A stretch of DNA of 64,000 nucleotides, taken from positions 958,644 through 1,022,643 of the forward strand of contig JAFDWQ010000001.1 in NCBI GenBank assembly GCA_018268395.1, given 5' to 3'. This document shows, one piece after another, positions 1 through 8,186 of the stretch. Both the position numbers and the translations under genes were made by a program. How positions within the stretch are numbered: the first letter of the stretch is position 1; the number at the start of each line of letters is the position of its first letter. Origin of the DNA: Armatimonadota bacterium (lineage in GTDB: Bacteria; Armatimonadota; Fimbriimonadia; Fimbriimonadales; Fimbriimonadaceae). The notes under the pieces are model-generated. The model was not told the origin of the DNA and searched no databases. It worked only from the letters and a program-made list of their open reading frames with translations.

Positions 1-2
1 TC

Positions 3-830
3 TCCCTGGCCTTCCACCGCCGCGACCGCAAGATGCGCTGCCACCAGTGCGGACACCAGGAGGACGTGACCGAGACGTGCCCCGAGTGCGGCGGAACACG
101 GGTCGCGCCGTTCGGGACAGGGACCGAAAAGGTCGAAGAGACGGTCCAGGCCCTGTTCCCCGACGCCAAGGTCAGCCGTCTCGACCGGGACGTCGCCCGC
201 AAGAAGGGCGCGCTCGAAGAGACCATCGCCGCCTTCCGGAGCCGGACGAACGACATCCTCGTCGGGACGCAGATGGTGGCCAAAGGGCTCGACTTCCCCA
301 ACGTCACGGTCGTAGGGGTCGTCGCCGCGGACGTGTCGCTGAACGTTCCCGACTTCCGCGCGGGCGAGCGCACCTTCCAACTCCTGTCCCAGGTCGCGGG
401 GCGGGCGGGCCGAGGGACGTCGCCGGGGACGGTCGTCATCCAGACCTTGAGCCCGACCAACGAGGCCGTGCTCTGCGCGCGCGACCACGAATACGAAGGC
501 TTCTACCGGAGCGAACTCGAGCAACGGCGCGAAGCCGGCTATCCGCCGTTCAAGCGGCTCGTCAACGTGCTCGTGACGGGCGAGAACCGCCAGGACGTCG
601 TCGGGCTCGCGGCCGTCGCGGGACAACGCCTCCGCCTTGCGCTGGCAGGAGTGGAGGTGCTCGGGCCGGTCGACTGCCCGATCGAGCGGCTCCAGAACCT
701 CTGGCGCCGCCACATCCTCGTCAAGATGGAACCCGGCTCCGACCCCGGCCCGGTCCGTGACGCGCTGGAAGGGCTGAAAGCGTCGAAGGCGCGGCTGGTG
801 ATCGACGTCGACCCGGCGTCGTTGGTGTGA
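3..830 (+). CDS. priA: Primosomal protein N' (replication restart helicase PriA), C-terminal part
   Basis: This is the last 275 codons of a gene that begins before the window. The first visible residues lead into the PriA zinc-binding module (CHQCGH, then CPECGG about 12 residues on), which lies between the two helicase lobes. Helicase motifs V and VI follow (KGLDFPNV and QVAGRAGRG). The C-terminal part (about codons 160-275) has the PriA-type YPPFKRL and LGPVDCPIERL segments. PriA reloads the replisome at stalled forks by unwinding the lagging arm and recruiting DnaB. The N-terminal DNA-binding domain and Walker motifs are outside the window. The next gene is separated by a repeat-rich gap. 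Confidence 0.96.
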   Translation, partial: SLAFHRRDRKMRCHQCGHQEDVTETCPECGGTRVAPFGTGTEKVEETVQALFPDAKVSRLDRDVARKKGALEETIAAFRSRTNDILVGTQMVAKGLDFPNVTVVGVVAADVSLNVPDFRAGERTFQLLSQVAGRAGRGTSPGTVVIQTLSPTNEAVLCARDHEYEGFYRSELEQRREAGYPPFKRLVNVLVTGENRQDVVGLAAVAGQRLRLALAGVEVLGPVDCPIERLQNLWRRHILVKMEPGSDPGPVRDALEGLKASKARLVIDVDPASLV

Positions 831-844
831 ACCTCGGCCTCTCG

Positions 845-916
845 CCCCCTCCGTCCCGCCGGAGCGGTCCACCTCCCCCGAGTGCGGCACGGACCATCCG
901 CGTTCAGGGGAGGACC
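845..916 (+). repeat. GGGGGAGG/GACGGAGGGGG-type repeat, copy 1
   Basis: About 72 bp running from CCCCCTCCGTC through CCACCTCCCCCGAGTGCGGC to CAGGGGAGGACC. It shares its central half (CACCTCCCCCGAGTGCGGC and ACGGACCATCCGCG) almost exactly with copy 2 at 991-1069. It matches copy 3 at 1084-1157 in inverted orientation, including the segment CCGTCCCGCCGGAGCGGTCC. It lies just after the priA stop. Confidence 0.85.
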
Positions 917-990
917 TTCTTCGCTTCTCTGACGAGAAGGTCGCCGTGAGAAGCCGATCAGACTCCGCGCCATCGCCTGACCCGCTCCGA

Positions 991-1069
991 CCCCCTCCGT
1001 CTGCGGGCACGGACATCCCGCAGCCACCTCCCCCGAGTGCGGCACGGACCATCCGCGATCAGGGGAGGA
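991..1069 (+). repeat. GGGGGAGG/GACGGAGGGGG-type repeat, copy 2
   Basis: Second direct copy. It begins CCCCCTCCGTC and ends AGGGGAGGA. The segment CCACCTCCCCCGAGTGCGGC is identical to copy 1, but the linker between the two conserved boxes differs (CTGCGGGCACGGACATCCCG here against CCGCCGGAGCGGT there). The 74 bp between copies 1 and 2 (917-990) contain no gene. Confidence 0.85.
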
Positions 1070-1083
1070 TCTCACGCCCACGA

Positions 1084-1157
1084 GGTCCTCCCCTGATTCC
1101 GCGATGATCGTGCGCGGCATCGGGGGAGGTGGACCGCTCCGGCGGGACGGAGGGGGT
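1084..1157 (-). repeat. GGGGGAGG/GACGGAGGGGG-type repeat, copy 3 (inverted)
   Basis: Inverted relative to copies 1 and 2. It reads CGGGGGAGGTGGACC, then GGCGGGACGGAGGGGGT on the plus strand. Its right edge, GGAGGGGG at 1149-1156, sits 11 nt before the ATG of the DUF559 gene and is the only plausible ribosome binding site for it. The repeat therefore appears to supply the translation signal of the neighbouring gene. Confidence 0.85.
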
Positions 1158-1167
1158 AAACAGCCGC

Positions 1168-1593
1168 ATGCCGAAACCCCGCGTGCGGTCGGCGAAGACG
1201 GTCGGGAAAGGCCGGCGGCTCCGCGCCGACATGAGCCTGCCCGAGGTCTTGCTCTGGCAGGAGCTCCAAAAGAAGCAGTGGGGCCGCAAGTTTCGGAGGC
1301 AGCACCGCCACGACCCCTACGTCCTCGATTTCTTCTGCGCCGAGGTCGGGCTCGACGTCGAGATCGACAGCGCCTGGCACGACGGCCGCGCGGCGCAAGA
1401 CGAGGCGCGGGACGAGCACCTCCTGTCGCTCGGCCTGTGCGTGCTGCGGATCCCGGCGGAAGACGTCCTCGACAGCCCGGAAGCCTGCGCGTCCTGGATC
1501 GCCGACGCCTGCGACGAAGTCTCCACGTGGCGGGCGCTCGGCAGACCGGCCGGCTTCAGGTCGGAACAACGCGTGAGACGTCCGTCTCGTTGA
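1168..1593 (+). CDS. DUF559 (Vsr/MTES-like) endonuclease-domain protein
   Basis: This 141-residue protein has the DUF559 layout: an N-terminal MSLPEVLLWQEL helix, then a basic KFRRQHRHDPYVLDFFC strand. The acidic core VEIDSAWH and the C-terminal GLCVLRIPAEDVL follow. The family is related to very-short-patch-repair nucleases, and the aspartate of LDFFC with VEID and the histidine form the expected active site. The true substrate is unknown. The ATG at 1168 was chosen over an upstream in-frame start because of the GGAGGGGG element at 1149-1156. The gene stands alone between three GC-rich repeats and a 21-bp array, so it looks like an accessory insertion between priA and alaS. DUF559 proteins are often linked to mobile or repeat DNA, which is inference here. 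Confidence 0.85.
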   Translation: MPKPRVRSAKTVGKGRRLRADMSLPEVLLWQELQKKQWGRKFRRQHRHDPYVLDFFCAEVGLDVEIDSAWHDGRAAQDEARDEHLLSLGLCVLRIPAEDVLDSPEACASWIADACDEVSTWRALGRPAGFRSEQRVRRPSR

Positions 1594-1608
1594 CCCGCCC
1601 GCGCCTCA

Positions 1609-1980
1609 AACCTGCAAGACTGCGTGTACTGTCTACATGATCGCGTGTCAATGCTGCAGGACCGCGTGTCAACCCTGCAAGACCGCGTGTCAAGCGAGCA
1701 AGATTGTGTGTCAATCCTGCAAGACCGCGTGTCAACGCTGCATGACCGCGTGTCAAGCGAGCAAGATTGTGTGTCAATCCTACATGTCCGTGTGTCCGGT
1801 CACAGGACGGAGGCTCCTGCAGACCTGACACACGCTCCTGTCGACTTGACACGGAACCTTGTCAAAAGGACAGGAAGAACCGTACGTCGGACATGTCCCC
1901 TGTCAAGGCCGACGACCGGCCTTGTGCCCTTGACGACCGCACAAGCAGGATCGACACGCCCGTTAGACGGATGGACGAAC
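1609..1980. repeat. Degenerate 21-bp-period tandem array with an orientation switch
   Basis: Nine contiguous 21-bp units fill 1609-1797. The consensus is close to ATCCTGCAAGACCGCGTGTC plus A, and GTGT recurs at 1624 and then every 21 bp to 1792. After a short centre (1798-1812), eight more 21-bp intervals carry GAC in exact register at 1827, 1848, 1869, 1890, 1911, 1932, 1953 and 1974. The first of these (TGACACAC, TTGACACGG) read as the reverse complement of the left-half GTGTCA units, so the array switches strand at about 1800. No spacers are present, so it is not CRISPR. Open frames through it only mirror the repeat as seven-residue repeats. It fills the gap before alaS, and 1981-2072 holds nothing recognisable. 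Confidence 0.9.
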
Positions 1981-2072
1981 ACGGGGTGCAACCGGTCTTG
2001 CCCCTTGGTCCGCCGGCCCCACGATGACGTTTCCCGTAGCCGGAACCGGCTTCCCGGTACCCTTGCGCCTGG

Positions 2073-4916
2073 ATGACGGTCCGCGAGCTGAGGCAAAAGT
2101 ATCTGGGGTTCTTCGAATCGAAGGGGCACACGCCCTTTCCGAGCGGCTCCCTCGTGCCCGTCGACGTGACCGGGCGTCTCGACGAATCCTTGCTCTTCAA
2201 CGGCGCGGGGATGGTGCAGTTCAAGCCCTACTTCCGGGGCATCGCCGAGCCGCCGAACAAGCGCCTCGCGACCGCCCAGAAGTGCCTGCGCACGGGCGAC
2301 ATTGACGAGGTCGGCGACCTCTCCCATCTGACCTTCTTCGAGATGATGGGCAACTTTTCCTTCGGCGACTATTTCAAGCAGGGCGCGATCGACCTCTCGT
2401 GGGAGTTCATCACCTCGCCGCAGTGGCTCGCCCTCGACCCGGTGCGGCTGTCGGTGACGGTGTTCGAGGAGGACGACGAGGCCTTCGCCTGCTGGTCGCG
2501 GCACTTCGGATCGGTCGGGATCGACCCGGCGACGCGCGTCTTCCGGCTTGGCGAAGAGACGAACTACTGGCCCGCGGGGGCGTTTTCGAGCGGCCCGCCC
2601 GGCCCCTGCGGCCCGAACACGGAGATGTTCTACTGGGTCTCGGACGACCCCGTCCCGCCGACCGTGGTCTCGGCCGACGGCACGGGCTATAGCCGCGAGG
2701 ACTGGATCCGGGACGACGCCGAGAAGCGCTGGCTGGAGTTCTGGAACGACGTCTTCATCCAGTACGAGTGGCAGGGCCTGCCTGTGCCGGAGGGCGGTTA
2801 CACCAAGACGGGGATGCCCGATCTGCCCTTCCAGTCCGTCGACACGGGCATGGGGCTGGAGCGTTCGGCGGCGGTCTTAGGGCTGAAGTCGAGCGTCTAC
2901 GACACCGACGTCTTCCGACCGCTGTTCCGCGCGATCGCCTCCTGCGGGCGGGGCACGGCGTACGGGTCGGACGAGACGACGGACCGCGCGATGCGGATCA
3001 TCGCCGACCACCTCCGCGCCGCGAGCTTCTGCATCGCCGACGGGATCCTGCCTTCGAACACGGGCCGCGGCTACGTGCTGCGCCGTTTGATCCGTCGCGC
3101 GGTCTTGAAAGGCCAGCGGGTGCTCGGTTTCGACGAGCTGTTCGCGCACAAGGTGCTCGACGGGATCATCGACGCGATGGGCGACCACTACCAGGAGCTG
3201 CACTTCCGCCGGGACGTGATCGCGGAGACGCTGAAGAACGAGGAGTCGCAGTTCCGCCGCACGCTCCAGGCGGGGTCCGAGATCTTGGCGACGCACTTGC
3301 GGGACTGGGACGAGGGTTCGAAGCGTCCGGGCGAGACGTTGGACGGCGAGGTCGTCTTCCGGCTCTACGACACGTACGGTTTCCCGCTCGAGGTCACTCA
3401 GGAGATCTGCGCGGAGAAGGGCGTGGCGGTCGACATGGCGGGCTATAAGCGCGCTCTGGCCGAGGCGCAGGAGCGGTCGCGCGCGGCCGACGAACGCGAG
3501 ACGGTCTATGGCGGCGTGGTGCAGTTGTTCGTCTTCGAGACCGACGACGGCAAGCCGACGCCGACGGCTTTCAGGGGCTATGAGACGACGTCGGCCAAGA
3601 GCCTGATCGTGGGCGCCTTGCCCGACGTGGACGAGGACGGCGTCGCGACGGGCCCGGTCGTGATCGCGCTCGACGAGTCACCGTTCTATGCGGAAAGCGG
3701 CGGTCAGGTGAGCGATACCGGGACTCTTTCGGTCTTGTCTCCGGGCGCCGGGTCGTCGGTGCTCCGGGTCGTCGACGTCACCAAGCAGGACGGCGTCATC
3801 GTGCACCTCGTCGAACCCGACGCGCCGCTCGGGCACGAAGGCAAACCCCAGTCCGAGGCCGCGCAAGTGCTGCAGGAACAGTTGTTCCGGCAAGCGGTGG
3901 ACGCCGAGGTCGACGCGGACAGGCGTCGGGCGGTCACGCGCAACCACACGGCCACGCACCTGCTCCACGCTGCGCTGCGCCAAGTGCTGGGGGGCCACGT
4001 GACGCAAGCGGGTTCGCTCGTCGGGCCCGACCACCTACGGTTCGACTTCACGCACGGCAAAGCGATGACGCCTGAAGAGACGGCGCGGGTCGAGCGGATC
4101 GTGAACGAGGAAGTGTTGAAGGCGCAACCCGTGACGGTCTACACCGACGTGCCGATCGACGAGGCCCGCAAGATGGGGGCGATGGCGCTCTTCGGTGAGA
4201 AGTACGGCGAACATGTCCGCGTCGTGCAGATCGGAGGCATGGGCCCTTCCGAGCCGAGCTGGTCGCGCGAACTCTGCGGGGGGATCCACGTCCGGAACAC
4301 GGGCGAGATCGGCCTCTTCAAGATCCTGCACGAAGCGAGCGCGGCGAGCGGCGTGCGCCGCATCGAGGCGGTCACCGGGTTGGGCGCCTACGACTGGGCT
4401 CTCGGACAAGAGGCCTTGCTCGGCGAGGCCGCCGAGCGGTTGAAGTCCAACCCCAAGGAGATCGTGGGGGCGATCGACCGCACTCTCGATTCTTTGCGCG
4501 AGGAACGCAAGAAGCGCGAACGGTTGGCCCAGCAGGGGACCGGCGGCCAGCAGTCGAGCGAACAGATCGGCCCGGTGACGCTCGTCGTCGAGAAGCTCCG
4601 CGACGCTGATCCGAAGGACGCCCAGGCGCGGGCGGACCGGATCGTCGAACAAGGCCCGGACAGGGTCGCACTGATCGCCAACGCCACCGACGGCAAGTTG
4701 CTGTTCGCGGTCAAATGCGGCGAGGCTGCCGTCAAGTCCGGAGCCCATGCCGGGAACATCGTTAAGGCCGTCGCGACCGCGGCCGGGGGCGGCGGCGGCG
4801 GGCGCCCGGACTTCGCCACGGCCGGCGGGAAGAACCCCGCCGGCCTGGATGCGGCCCTGTCCGCGGGCCGCGACACGTTAGTGGGCCAGGTCAGCGGACC
4901 GGGCGGCGCTTCCTAA
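2073..4916 (+). CDS. alaS: Alanyl-tRNA synthetase
   Basis: Full-length 947-residue class II synthetase that charges tRNA-Ala. The N-terminal catalytic domain opens with RELRQKYLGFFESKGH and contains the PCGPNTEMF region. The editing domain has the zinc and deacylation signature HTATHLLH (His625, His629) and CGGIH (Cys735, His739). A C-terminal coiled coil and a glycine-rich DHHA1-like domain (GGGGGGRPDFATAGGKNP) complete the family architecture. The ATG at 2073 gives the conserved start. No strong ribosome binding site is visible upstream, where the 21-bp array ends. The 3' end overlaps the convergent PEP-CTERM gene by 26 bp. Confidence 0.98.
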   Translation: MTVRELRQKYLGFFESKGHTPFPSGSLVPVDVTGRLDESLLFNGAGMVQFKPYFRGIAEPPNKRLATAQKCLRTGDIDEVGDLSHLTFFEMMGNFSFGDYFKQGAIDLSWEFITSPQWLALDPVRLSVTVFEEDDEAFACWSRHFGSVGIDPATRVFRLGEETNYWPAGAFSSGPPGPCGPNTEMFYWVSDDPVPPTVVSADGTGYSREDWIRDDAEKRWLEFWNDVFIQYEWQGLPVPEGGYTKTGMPDLPFQSVDTGMGLERSAAVLGLKSSVYDTDVFRPLFRAIASCGRGTAYGSDETTDRAMRIIADHLRAASFCIADGILPSNTGRGYVLRRLIRRAVLKGQRVLGFDELFAHKVLDGIIDAMGDHYQELHFRRDVIAETLKNEESQFRRTLQAGSEILATHLRDWDEGSKRPGETLDGEVVFRLYDTYGFPLEVTQEICAEKGVAVDMAGYKRALAEAQERSRAADERETVYGGVVQLFVFETDDGKPTPTAFRGYETTSAKSLIVGALPDVDEDGVATGPVVIALDESPFYAESGGQVSDTGTLSVLSPGAGSSVLRVVDVTKQDGVIVHLVEPDAPLGHEGKPQSEAAQVLQEQLFRQAVDAEVDADRRRAVTRNHTATHLLHAALRQVLGGHVTQAGSLVGPDHLRFDFTHGKAMTPEETARVERIVNEEVLKAQPVTVYTDVPIDEARKMGAMALFGEKYGEHVRVVQIGGMGPSEPSWSRELCGGIHVRNTGEIGLFKILHEASAASGVRRIEAVTGLGAYDWALGQEALLGEAAERLKSNPKEIVGAIDRTLDSLREERKKRERLAQQGTGGQQSSEQIGPVTLVVEKLRDADPKDAQARADRIVEQGPDRVALIANATDGKLLFAVKCGEAAVKSGAHAGNIVKAVATAAGGGGGGRPDFATAGGKNPAGLDAALSAGRDTLVGQVSGPGGAS

Positions 4917-5514
4917 GGAAAGCGGCGAGCCCGGTTCCCAGGGCGACGAGCGTGACGGGTTCGGGCACGACGTCGACGGCGGCGTTCTCGTGATCCGGCG
5001 CAAAGTCGGAGATCTGGTTGTTGTTGCCCGTCCCGACGCGCGGCCACAGGTTCCACGTGTACTTGTCGAACGCGAGCCCCTGGTTCGGCAGCTCGGACTT
5101 GGCCACTCTCGCGGTCAAGGTCGCGCCCGAAACGGTGACGGTCCCGGCACCGAAGTTCGTCGACCCTCCTTCGAAGATCCGCGTCACCGTCAACGTGGTG
5201 TCGGGCCGCATGACGACCACCGAGTCGAAGAGGATGTTCTCGGTACCGGGAATGGACGGTGAGAACCGTGCGGTGCCTTGACCACGGTCGAAACCCCAGA
5301 CGTAAAGGGCACCTGTCGTCGATCCGATGACGCCGGCCATCGTCGCGCTGAAGACGTAGTCCGAACCGTCATAGCCGACCGTCGCAGAGACGACGTCGAC
5401 GTCCGCGTTCGGCGGTCCGGTATAGGTCGAAATAAAGTCGCCGACGGCGTCGTTGACGGCGAAGGCCGACGAGGCGGCACAAGAGAACAGGGCGATCAGC
5501 AGAGGTGTCTTCAT
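4891..5514 (-). CDS. PEP-CTERM sorting domain-containing secreted protein
   Basis: 207 residues. A signal peptide (MKTPLLIALFSCAASSAFA) is followed by a soluble, mostly beta domain of no recognised family. The last 25 residues form a standard PEP-CTERM anchor: VPEPVTLVALGTGLAAFL, then RKRRPVR. Such tails are recognised by an exosortase and removed during export to the cell surface. No exosortase lies in this window. It is a single gene, convergent with alaS and overlapping it by 26 bp. Its start is 88 bp from the stop of the next minus-strand gene, and that gap contains two small hairpins (near 5535-5551 and 5563-5580). Confidence 0.88.
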   Translation of the reverse strand: MKTPLLIALFSCAASSAFAVNDAVGDFISTYTGPPNADVDVVSATVGYDGSDYVFSATMAGVIGSTTGALYVWGFDRGQGTARFSPSIPGTENILFDSVVVMRPDTTLTVTRIFEGGSTNFGAGTVTVSGATLTARVAKSELPNQGLAFDKYTWNLWPRVGTGNNNQISDFAPDHENAAVDVVPEPVTLVALGTGLAAFLRKRRPVR

Positions 5515-5602
5515 TCCAAGTCATCCCGCCGGCCCGACGGATCGTCGGGTCGACAGACCCCCGTAATGGTCCGGGGGTGACGGAAGTTTCAACCGGAGCG
5601 CT

Positions 5603-7189
5603 TTAGTCGCTCAGACGGACGTCGCGCTTGTCGGGCAAGAACAGGGCCCCGACGACGACGGTCAAGGCTGCGACCGCCATCGGATAGTAAAGCCCCGCGG
5701 TACGGACGTGGGTGGCCGCGACGATCGCCGTACTGATCAACGGGACAAGGCCCCCGAAGACGCCGTTGCCCAGATGGTAGGGCAAGGACATCGAGGAATA
5801 GCGCACTTTGGTCGGGAACATCTCGACGAGGAGGGCGGCCATGGGGCCGTAGACCATCGTGACCAACGCCACGAGCACGAAGACAAGGCCGAGGACGGCC
5901 ATCGTGCTTCCGGTGTTCAGCTTGATGTCGGCGAACTCCACGACCGACTTCTTGAGCGACCGGCCGTCGGGACTGATGACGTCTTTATGGACTTCGGTCG
6001 CGGTCGTCCCGTCCGTGAACGAAACGCCGAACTTCGTCTCCGTCACGGAGTCGCCTGGCAGGATCCCGAGTTTCGTGTCGGCCTTCTTCGCAACGGTCGT
6101 CTTCGGCGTCGAAGGGGTCGATCGGGACTGTAAGGTCTTCGCCTTGACGTCGGCACATCCGGAGACGGCCTGGAAGACAGGGACGTACAGCAAGACCGCG
6201 AGCAGACACCCGGCGAGGAGGATGGACTTGCGCCCGATCTTGTCGGACAACGCCCCGAACACCACGAACAACGGCGTCGCCAGGACGAGCGCCGACGCCA
6301 CGATAGTATTGGCAAGGACTTGCTCGATCTTGAGTTCGGTTTGGAGGAAGTAGAGGGCGTAGAACTGTCCCGTGTACCAGACGACCCCTTGCCCGGCGAC
6401 GGCGCCGAAGAGGGCTATGGTGACGAGTTTCAAGTTCTGGGGATCGGCGAAACTGTCGCGCCAGGGGTTCTTCGACTGCTTGCCGGCGGCCTTCATCTCG
6501 ACGAACACGGGCGACTCCTGCATCTTGCGCCGGACGACGTACGAGAACACGACCAGGACGCTCGAAAGCCAGAACGGGACGCGCCAACCCCAGGCTTCGA
6601 ACGCTTCCTTTCCGAGCGTCATCCGGCCGCCGACGATGACGATGATCGACACCAGTAGCCCGAGCGTCGCCGTCGTTTGAATGTAGCTCGTGAAGTAACC
6701 GCGCCTATGGTCGGGCGAGTGTTCGGCGACATAGGTGGCGGCGCCGCCGTATTCTCCGCCTAGAGCCAGACCTTGGGTCATCCGGAGCAAGAGGACGAGG
6801 ACCGGTGCGGCGATGCCGATCTGGGCGTATCCGGGGACGCACCCGATCGCGAACGTGGCGAGGCCCATCATCACGAGCGTCACCATGAAGGCGTGCTTGC
6901 GGCCCACGAGGTCTCCGACCCTGCCGAAGACCAGGGCGCCGAACGGCCGGACGATGAAGCCGGTCGCAAAAATCGCGAGGGTCGACAGGAGGCCCGTGGT
7001 GGGGTCGGTCTCCGGGAAGAACTGCGTCGCGATGATCGTCGCCAGACTTCCGAAGATGTAGAAGTCGTACCACTCGATCAACGTTCCCGCACTGGAAGCG
7101 GCGATGACCGTCCAGAGCTTGGCGCGCTCGACGAACGTTCGTTCAGAGGCGGTCGTCGCCGAAGCGTCCGGTTCCCGGGTCTCGGTCAT
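5603..7189 (-). CDS. MFS transporter, metabolite:H+ symporter (MHS) type
   Basis: 528 residues with about twelve membrane segments. The MHS hallmarks are near the N-terminus (AGTLIEWYDFYIFGSLA) and in the loop FGRVGDLVGRKHAF; RMTQGLALGGEYGGA follows. The family imports organic acids, osmolytes or similar small molecules with protons; the substrate here cannot be told. About 85 mostly polar residues (roughly 343-428, rich in K, T and D) are inserted between late transmembrane helices and probably face the periplasm. The ATG at 7189 was chosen because the sequence upstream is non-conserved. It diverges from the MlaE gene across 94 bp (7190-7283), which must hold both promoters. Confidence 0.9.
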   Translation of the reverse strand: MTETREPDASATTASERTFVERAKLWTVIAASSAGTLIEWYDFYIFGSLATIIATQFFPETDPTTGLLSTLAIFATGFIVRPFGALVFGRVGDLVGRKHAFMVTLVMMGLATFAIGCVPGYAQIGIAAPVLVLLLRMTQGLALGGEYGGAATYVAEHSPDHRRGYFTSYIQTTATLGLLVSIIVIVGGRMTLGKEAFEAWGWRVPFWLSSVLVVFSYVVRRKMQESPVFVEMKAAGKQSKNPWRDSFADPQNLKLVTIALFGAVAGQGVVWYTGQFYALYFLQTELKIEQVLANTIVASALVLATPLFVVFGALSDKIGRKSILLAGCLLAVLLYVPVFQAVSGCADVKAKTLQSRSTPSTPKTTVAKKADTKLGILPGDSVTETKFGVSFTDGTTATEVHKDVISPDGRSLKKSVVEFADIKLNTGSTMAVLGLVFVLVALVTMVYGPMAALLVEMFPTKVRYSSMSLPYHLGNGVFGGLVPLISTAIVAATHVRTAGLYYPMAVAALTVVVGALFLPDKRDVRLSD

Positions 7190-7283
7190 TGCGGCGCAGT
7201 GTAACACGAGTCCTCGGTCTTCGGCGAGAGTGGTGCCGACGGTCGAGCCCCATCCTGACGACGACGGCCGGTATCCTGACCGG

Positions 7284-8075
7284 GTGGCGACGACGGACGG
7301 ACGGGGATTCGGGTGGCCGTTGAAAGCCGTCGTCGAACCCCTTGCGTTCGTCGGCGAATGCACGCTCCTGGTCTTGGACATGGTCCGGCGAATCGTGCGC
7401 CGTCCGTTTGAGATCGGCGAGACCGTGAACCAAATGGCGTTCATCGGGGTCGCCAGCGTCCCGATCGTCGCTCTGACGACCTTTGCAAGCGGGGCCGTCC
7501 TCAGCCTTTACTCGGCCGAGCTGCTCGTCCGATACGGTGCGAGCAACCTCGCCGGAGCGGCCATCGGTCTGGCCGTCACCCGTGAGATCGCGCCCGTCTT
7601 AGCCGGCATCATGGTCGCGGCGAGGGCCGGGTCGGCGATGGCCGCCCAAATCGCCTCGATGGCCGTGACGGAGCAGATCGACGCCCTCCGTTCGTTGAAC
7701 GTCCATCCGACGAACTATCTCGTGATCCCGCGGATCGTGGCCTGCGTCACGATGCTGCCCGTCCTCTGCCTGATCGGGATCTACAGCGGCGTCCTTGGCG
7801 GAGAGATCGTGTCCGTGTACCGCGGAGGGGTGCCTATGGGCTCGTTCTGGAACTCGGTGCGACAGTTCGTCGAGCCGACCGACTTCACGAACGGGATGCT
7901 GAAAACGGTCGTGTTCGGCCTCGTGGTCGCGGTCGTCGCGTGCCAGCAAGGACTGCGCACCAAGGAAGGGGCGGTCGGTGTCGGCCGAGCGACCACGAAC
8001 ACGGTCGTCGCCAGCATGGTCTTGATCTACGTCGCTAACTACTTCCTGACGGCCCTGATGTTTTCCGGAAGATAG
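7284..8075 (+). CDS. MlaE-family ABC transporter permease (lipid transport)
   Basis: 263 residues, with the MlaE/YrbE permease signature: FIGVASVPIVALTTFASGAV, then REIAPVLAGIMVAARAGSAM and the coupling segment EQIDALRSLNVHP. Five or so membrane helices follow. In the Mla and Mce systems this subunit moves phospholipids or sterols between membranes with an MlaF-type ATPase and an MCE protein, and neither is adjacent here. The GTG at 7284 is preferred over the upstream in-frame ATG because conserved sequence begins there and the extra sequence would overlap the divergent transporter gene. A G+C-rich hairpin (around 8077-8098) follows the stop. Confidence 0.9.
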   Translation: MATTDGRGFGWPLKAVVEPLAFVGECTLLVLDMVRRIVRRPFEIGETVNQMAFIGVASVPIVALTTFASGAVLSLYSAELLVRYGASNLAGAAIGLAVTREIAPVLAGIMVAARAGSAMAAQIASMAVTEQIDALRSLNVHPTNYLVIPRIVACVTMLPVLCLIGIYSGVLGGEIVSVYRGGVPMGSFWNSVRQFVEPTDFTNGMLKTVVFGLVVAVVACQQGLRTKEGAVGVGRATTNTVVASMVLIYVANYFLTALMFSGR

Positions 8076-8186
8076 GACGGCCCCCCGAAGGAGGCCGTGG
8101 ATTGTGGGTCGGCGGCGACGAACCGCCGTACGAACCTATTGCGGCCGACGTTAAGGAACGTGACACGGCCTAGGACGTTCCGGGAA

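Noticed and set aside
1609-1797. CRISPR array
   Set aside because: Units are contiguous without unique spacers, are only 21 bp and no cas gene is nearby.
1624-2076. Open frame through the first 21-bp array encoding seven-residue repeats
   Set aside because: No ribosome binding site, the frame is open on both strands because the repeat contains no stops, and the right half loses the amino-acid pattern. It also runs into the alaS start.
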